Below, in pieces: positions 51,384 through 55,759 of a DNA stretch of 55,759 nucleotides. A program made the translations under genes and the position numbers. Below the pieces are notes generated by a model that was not told where the DNA came from, ran no database searches, and saw only the letters and a list, made by a program, of their open reading frames with translations. Numbering within the stretch: position 1 is the first letter of the stretch; each line of letters starts with the position of its first letter. Origin of the DNA: Candidatus Agathobaculum pullistercoris (GTDB lineage Bacteria > Bacillota > Clostridia > Oscillospirales > Butyricicoccaceae); contig DXFS01000017.1 in NCBI GenBank assembly GCA_019114345.1, positions 1 to 55,759 on the forward strand. Reading direction: 5' to 3'.

Positions 51384-51406
51384 CCACAAACAAAAGGAGG
51401 TTTTTC

Positions 51407-51961
51407 ATGTCATTTTCCGATCATAAGATCACCCAGTTTACCCACAGGATCACCGAGCTGCCCGACCAGCCCAACCTGCCCGCCGACGAGCTGAAAGCGC
51501 GGTTCGACAGCAGCCCGGAGGAACTCCGCACCGCGCACAACGCCGTCTGCGACGACGCGCAAACGCTCTCAGACAAGGTCGAGAGCATCATCACCCAGAC
51601 GTTCGAGGGAACGATCGACAGGGAAATGCTGTCGGACGAGTTGGAGGCCGACCTGACCGCTCTCGAAACCGCCGTGCCGCTTAAGTGCGAGGCCTATTTC
51701 GGCTACTACACCGGCAATGGCGGAAGCACCCAGCAGATCGACCTTGGCTTTGCGCCAAAGGCAGTGCTTGTTATCAATCCGTACGATACGAGCGAAACCA
51801 CGGACGAGATGAATTTCTGCAGCATGGGCATGCAGGGCAACCCTACGGTCTACACCTGCGTCTATGTCAATGAAACCGGGTTCCTGCTCCGCACCAACGG
51901 CAATATTGGTGACGGGGTGAACAAGTATAACCGCAGATACTTCTATGCCGCGTTCAAGTAA
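51407..51961 (+). CDS. Phage tail-fibre-like protein, copy B
   Basis: The 184-residue protein has almost the same N-terminus as copy A (MSFSDHKITQFTHRITELPD, then LPADELKARFDSSPEELR). A helical stretch and a C-terminal domain (IDLGFAPKAVLVINP ... YFYAAFK) follow, and these are only distantly similar to copy A. About 28 of the first 31 residues agree between copies, so this part is under strong constraint. There is no signal peptide. The ATG at 51407 follows AAAAGGAGG. It may be a prophage-derived or domesticated receptor-binding protein; function unknown. Confidence 0.7.
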   Translation: MSFSDHKITQFTHRITELPDQPNLPADELKARFDSSPEELRTAHNAVCDDAQTLSDKVESIITQTFEGTIDREMLSDELEADLTALETAVPLKCEAYFGYYTGNGGSTQQIDLGFAPKAVLVINPYDTSETTDEMNFCSMGMQGNPTVYTCVYVNETGFLLRTNGNIGDGVNKYNRRYFYAAFK

Positions 51962-51974
51962 CCGGCGCAAAAGG

Positions 51975-51998
51975 AAAAGCCCCTAAAGAGGGGCTTTT
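51975..51998. terminator. Bidirectional terminator between copy B and the second S-layer gene
   Basis: AAAAGCCCC (51975-51983) pairs with GGGGCTTTT (51990-51998) across loop TAAAGA. Confidence 0.85.
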
Positions 51999-52041
51999 CG
52001 ATTGCCTGTTGGTTTGCAGTGTCAGGCACACATTCAGTCAA

Positions 52042-55000
52042 TTACGCAATGGTCCAAACGGAGCCATTCCACGACAGGGTCTGAGCAGCGTTGGTGTTAG
52101 TTGCATCGTTTGCAGCGCTGACTGCGCCAGTATTGATTGTAATACCGCCACCATTGTCAATGTTGTTATTCTGGAAGCTAATAATCAGCTTGTCGCCATC
52201 TGCACGTACAGAAACATTATTGATGTCGGTCGATGCATCATGCTTTACGGTCACCTTAGATGCGTCAGCAACACGGATATCCATATTGAAGTCGATAATC
52301 CAGGTGTAACCCGAATCTTCGGAAGTGATGTTCGGGGTGCTGCCGGTCTTTTCAACAGCAGGCTTGATGATCGGTTCAACTGTTACGTTGGTCGCATCCA
52401 GCTTTACATTGTTATTGATCGTCAGTGCCTTCGGAGTAGAAACCTGGTCATTGACCAGCGTCCAAGTCAGTGTCTGGCCGCCAACCTTAACCGTGACAAC
52501 GTACTCGTTTGCAGCAGTCGGAGTCTTGTCGAGCTTTGCGGTCAGGTTGAGCGAAGCGCCGCCGTCAACCATCTGCGTCGCCGGAGCGATCGTCAGGGTT
52601 GCCGTCTCAGACTCGTCAACGCCGTTAAACGTGTTCAGAGCAACTCCGTTCAGGCCGGTGAAGGTGTACTTCGCGCCATCGCTCTCCACGTCGGTGAAGG
52701 TTACCTTAACGTAGCCCTTGCCGGTCGCAGTTACCTGAGTCGAAGTGCTGCCTGCAGCCACACCATTAGCATCGGTAATCGTTACCGTTCTTTCGACCTT
52801 TTCGGTAATACCGGTAATCGTCATAGTGCCCGTCGCGTTGATTTCGTCAGCCTTCCAGATGTTGGTCTTAAACTTCAGAGTCTGCTCCGATCCAGTCTGA
52901 ACTTCCCGTGTAGCGAGGTTCTGGTTAGCCAGCTCGCTGTACGCAATCGGGGTCTCGCCGTCGAAGTAGAGAACCTTCACCTTGGAAGCAGTCAGGCTGC
53001 CGTCAACCAGTTCAACCGTAACTTCGTCGTAAACGCCGAAGTCAGCGGTGTTGTTCGTGATCTTCTGCGATCCAGCCGCCAGAGCGGTCTCCTCATAAGT
53101 GCCAACCAGCTTGCCGTCGCCGTATACCTTGTACTCTACGGTGTAGGTCGCGTCGTCGGTCGCCCAAGCCGGCTGATCAACGGTCATGTTGAAGATCAGG
53201 TCGCCGTCGCCATTGACACGGGTCGAGGAAACGGATACATAATCCATTACATCCTCATCCGCGCCATCGTTTGCGGTATCCTTGCCGTAAACGGTGTTGT
53301 CGCCGTCTACGCCGAGAACATCGTCGTAGTAGTCGCTCTCAAGGTACAGGCCCTGGTCAACAACCAGCAGCTCGCAGTCGCCGTTATTCTCGCCGATGTA
53401 CAGCGCGTTCGCCATGTACGGGTTGCCATTCAGGTCGTAGTTCTTCAGCGCAACCTTTACGTCGCCGTCGGTAATGGCAGCGCCGTTCTTGGAGTCAACA
53501 TAGATGATGGTAGCGTCGGAGATATCCATCTCGTCGCCATTGCTCATGATGACGGTGTTGCCGTTATCGGAAACCGTGGTAATCGCGGAGAATACCAGGC
53601 CGCCATCATTGCGATCCAGCACAACCGCACCCTCGATGCCGTAGGTGCCTTCCTCAACGTTCTCAACAACCGCGCGGACAACCACGCCGTCGCCGGTCAG
53701 CTCGTCATAGCCCAGAACGGTGTTCTTCTGGCGCTCGTTCAGGTCGTCGATCTCTTCCTGTACGTTGTAGATATAACCGTCGGTGAACAGCTGGTACTCA
53801 GCGATACCGTTGTTGCGGTTAACCCACTTCGCGTTGGTCAGGATGTAGCCGTAGTGGTTCCAGGTCGGGATGCCGATCTTGCTGAGATCCAGACCCTCGT
53901 CTACCTGCAGTGCCAGCGCGCCGATGCGGTTCAGGCCGCCCATGTCGCCGGAGAAGCCGTATGCAGCCGCACCAGCAACAACGCCCTTGCCATTCAGCAG
54001 ATTCTCGACATTGGGGATGTCGTTGAACTTCTTACCGGTGATGCTTACAACATCCCAGTCAGCGTCAGCGCCGTCCTTGGCCCAGTACAGCAGTACCTGT
54101 GCATTGTCGTCGATCTTGACGCGGTCGAAATGGTCGCCGTCCAGCTCAGCAATATCTGCATTTACATCGCCGCGGAAGGACAGGTCGCCGTAGTACTCCT
54201 CGTAATCCTCCCATTTATCGTTGCGGCCTTCAATACCAGCCTTAAGCGCAGAGAAGCGGTACTCGTCGCCGATCACCGTATACTCGTAAGCCACGCCGAC
54301 CTCGATATCAACGCTCTTGTCCTCAATGTCGACAACCTTGGTGTCGCCGTTGAAGAACGCGATGCGGGCCTGCTCAGCTACTGCATTGTGGCCAGTCTCC
54401 GCCAGAACAACCGCTACGTTGTCCACGCGGCCGGTGTTCGTGCCGGAAGAACGCTCGATGTAGAACATGATGCCGTTGACTGCAACGTAGTCAACCGCCT
54501 GAACTGCCTTGACATTCTTCAGGTCGTTCTCGCTGCGGGCAGACTGAACAGCGTCGTCGCCGCCAGCATACCAGTTGTCGCCGATCTGGTACTCGTCGTA
54601 GTTATTGACATTCTTGAGTTCCTGACCGTCGAAGTACATGCTGCCGCTCTTGTCGTTGCGCATTGCGTCGAGGTCAGCGGACTGTACCTCTACCGGCTCA
54701 ATATTCCAGCAGTCGTTGTACATGTCGTGGGTGATAACAACCCAGTCGTCCTTCTCGATGCCGTCCGCGATGATCTCGTCATCATACTTGTAGGTCTGGC
54801 CTGCAGCGATGACACGGTCGGAAGCAACGTAGGAAACCTTCGCAACGTCGTAGGTGCGGACAACCAGGGTGTCCAGACGGCCGTTGTCATCCGTATCCAC
54901 GAAGGTATACATGTTCGGGTTCAGGGTGTTGTGGTCCAGCTCGTCGAGCGAGGTCCACTGCGCATTCTTGTCGCCGTCAATGTAGGTGGTGATGCCGCCC

Positions 55001-55759
55001 TCATCGTCCAGACGATAGGAATTGCCGCCAAACGCAACCTTTTCCTCATCCTTGGAGGTGTCGTTTGCCTCTACGGTGTAAACCGTGTTGTCAACGGTCG
55101 CATAAACGCCGATCACCGAGTTGTTCTTGCCACCCTCAAACAGCACCTTGACCTTCTGGCCAAGCAGCTCAGAGTAGTCGGTGTCAAGGTCAATGAACTC
55201 CTTGATAGACGGAGCATCGCTGTCCGCTTCGTCAGACTGCGTCATGGTGATCGTCAGCGCATCGCCGTCGATACCGATAAGGGTGCCGATGTTGGTGTAC
55301 AGATCCATCCACTTGTTGCCGACGGAGATTGCCGGGCCGCCGAAGGACAGGCCTTCCTTGGAGTCATTGACGAAGTTCTCAACAACTGCGGAGTAGCGGA
55401 CAGCAGTAGCACCCAGGCAGTTAGCGAGGATCTGCGCCGCATCCTGACGGGTGCAGCCTGCGCTCATTGCGGAGGCAACGTTATCGGTCAGGCCGATCGT
55501 GGTTGCGTAGGTCAGGGTGTTCTTCTGCCAGTCGATGCCGGTCAGGCCAGCATTCTCCTCGTCGTAGCCAGCCAGCGCCAGAGCCATCTTCATGGCCTCA
55601 GCAGTGGTGACCTGCGCATCCGGTGCAAACTGGGTCGCAGACTTACCAGCAACGATGCCGGTATTCTGCAGGTACTTGATGTAGCCCTCCGCCCAGTGGC
55701 CGGAGATGTCGGTAAAGGACGTCGTGTTGCCAACGTGAGCAGACGCGTCGTCATTACCG
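52042..55759 (-). CDS. Large S-layer homology protein, 5' end beyond the window
   Basis: The reading frame is open from the right window edge to TAA at 52042 (about 1238 residues seen). At the edge it is still inside SLH domains: GHWAEGYIKYLQ-type sequence and FAPDAQVTTAEAMKMALALAG. The true start is therefore outside, and the internal ATG at 55593 is not the start. The ectodomain follows the same plan as the protein at 46936 (LDTDYSELLGQKVKVLFEGG versus a near match there, DDWVVITHDMYNDC). It ends in Ig-like repeats. It is probably a paralogous S-layer subunit oriented toward the first one. Confidence 0.9.
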   Translation of the reverse strand, partial: GNDDASAHVGNTTSFTDISGHWAEGYIKYLQNTGIVAGKSATQFAPDAQVTTAEAMKMALALAGYDEENAGLTGIDWQKNTLTYATTIGLTDNVASAMSAGCTRQDAAQILANCLGATAVRYSAVVENFVNDSKEGLSFGGPAISVGNKWMDLYTNIGTLIGIDGDALTITMTQSDEADSDAPSIKEFIDLDTDYSELLGQKVKVLFEGGKNNSVIGVYATVDNTVYTVEANDTSKDEEKVAFGGNSYRLDDEGGITTYIDGDKNAQWTSLDELDHNTLNPNMYTFVDTDDNGRLDTLVVRTYDVAKVSYVASDRVIAAGQTYKYDDEIIADGIEKDDWVVITHDMYNDCWNIEPVEVQSADLDAMRNDKSGSMYFDGQELKNVNNYDEYQIGDNWYAGGDDAVQSARSENDLKNVKAVQAVDYVAVNGIMFYIERSSGTNTGRVDNVAVVLAETGHNAVAEQARIAFFNGDTKVVDIEDKSVDIEVGVAYEYTVIGDEYRFSALKAGIEGRNDKWEDYEEYYGDLSFRGDVNADIAELDGDHFDRVKIDDNAQVLLYWAKDGADADWDVVSITGKKFNDIPNVENLLNGKGVVAGAAAYGFSGDMGGLNRIGALALQVDEGLDLSKIGIPTWNHYGYILTNAKWVNRNNGIAEYQLFTDGYIYNVQEEIDDLNERQKNTVLGYDELTGDGVVVRAVVENVEEGTYGIEGAVVLDRNDGGLVFSAITTVSDNGNTVIMSNGDEMDISDATIIYVDSKNGAAITDGDVKVALKNYDLNGNPYMANALYIGENNGDCELLVVDQGLYLESDYYDDVLGVDGDNTVYGKDTANDGADEDVMDYVSVSSTRVNGDGDLIFNMTVDQPAWATDDATYTVEYKVYGDGKLVGTYEETALAAGSQKITNNTADFGVYDEVTVELVDGSLTASKVKVLYFDGETPIAYSELANQNLATREVQTGSEQTLKFKTNIWKADEINATGTMTITGITEKVERTVTITDANGVAAGSTSTQVTATGKGYVKVTFTDVESDGAKYTFTGLNGVALNTFNGVDESETATLTIAPATQMVDGGASLNLTAKLDKTPTAANEYVVTVKVGGQTLTWTLVNDQVSTPKALTINNNVKLDATNVTVEPIIKPAVEKTGSTPNITSEDSGYTWIIDFNMDIRVADASKVTVKHDASTDINNVSVRADGDKLIISFQNNNIDNGGGITINTGAVSAANDATNTNAAQTLSWNGSVWTIA

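Noticed and set aside
51096-51406. Site-specific invertible promoter
   Set aside because: The mirror symmetry is striking, but no recombinase gene lies nearby and inversion would only swap near-equal promoters. It is reported as a duplicated promoter instead.
50562-51961. Diversity-generating retroelement
   Set aside because: The paralogs have variable ends, but there is no reverse transcriptase, template repeat or adenine-biased substitution pattern in the window.
1-55759. tRNA, rRNA, CRISPR arrays and insertion sequences
   Set aside because: I looked for T-arm-like motifs, regular short repeats and transposase or integrase motifs on both strands and saw none. A dedicated tRNA and CRISPR scan would be needed to exclude them.

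Overview
The window looks like a chromosomal piece of an anaerobic, endospore-forming Clostridia bacterium, probably of the Oscillospirales / Butyricicoccaceae type. This is inferred from gene content and not from a search. The supporting genes are an Rnf complex, a desulfoferrodoxin, Mini-ribonuclease III, the spoVAC-spoVAD-spoVAE spore operon, many S-layer homology (SLH) surface proteins, and Firmicutes-style ribosomal leaders. Coding DNA is GC-rich with strong AGGAGG-type ribosome binding sites. I saw no rRNA, tRNA, CRISPR array, insertion sequence or integrase.

Layout. 1-4.7 kb: the end of rnfA, then rnfB, mrnC, an orphan ABC ATPase, dCMP deaminase and desulfoferrodoxin on plus, and a zinc-ribbon membrane protein on minus. 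4.9-12.3 kb: a very large SLH / L,D-transpeptidase protein, mnmA, an EamA transporter, recA-recX with an SOS-like box, and a small XRE regulator facing a 72-residue protein. 12.3-15.5 kb: an ECF transporter S component (minus), the spoVA operon (plus) and ruvX (minus). 15.5-21.4 kb: the translation and transcription block rpmG-secE-nusG, rplK-rplA, a phosphodiester-glycosidase SLH protein, and rplJ-rplL with an L10 leader. 21.5-24.2 kb: a multidomain SLH protein.

24.3-38.9 kb is a complete galactose unit. galM is on plus. On minus are galT, galE and galK (Leloir pathway), two extra periplasmic-type sugar-binding proteins (one membrane-anchored), a YesM-type kinase, a YesN-type regulator, and the mglBAC ABC importer. 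The anchored binding protein, kinase and regulator look like a three-component sugar sensor controlling uptake and catabolism.

39.2-46.2 kb (minus) carries an ABC exporter-like operon (ATPase, permease, GldG-like and DUF4340 proteins) behind an OmpR-type two-component system. Both operons have the same tandem 11-bp-spaced element at the same distance from the -10, which suggests shared control by the regulator.

46.9-55.8 kb is the most unusual part. Two large paralogous S-layer proteins converge on a near mirror-image pair of divergent, tail-fibre-like paralogs. These two genes share a strongly conserved N-terminus. They are read from two almost identical promoters placed head-to-head around a perfect 13-bp-arm palindrome. 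The second S-layer gene runs off the right end of the window.
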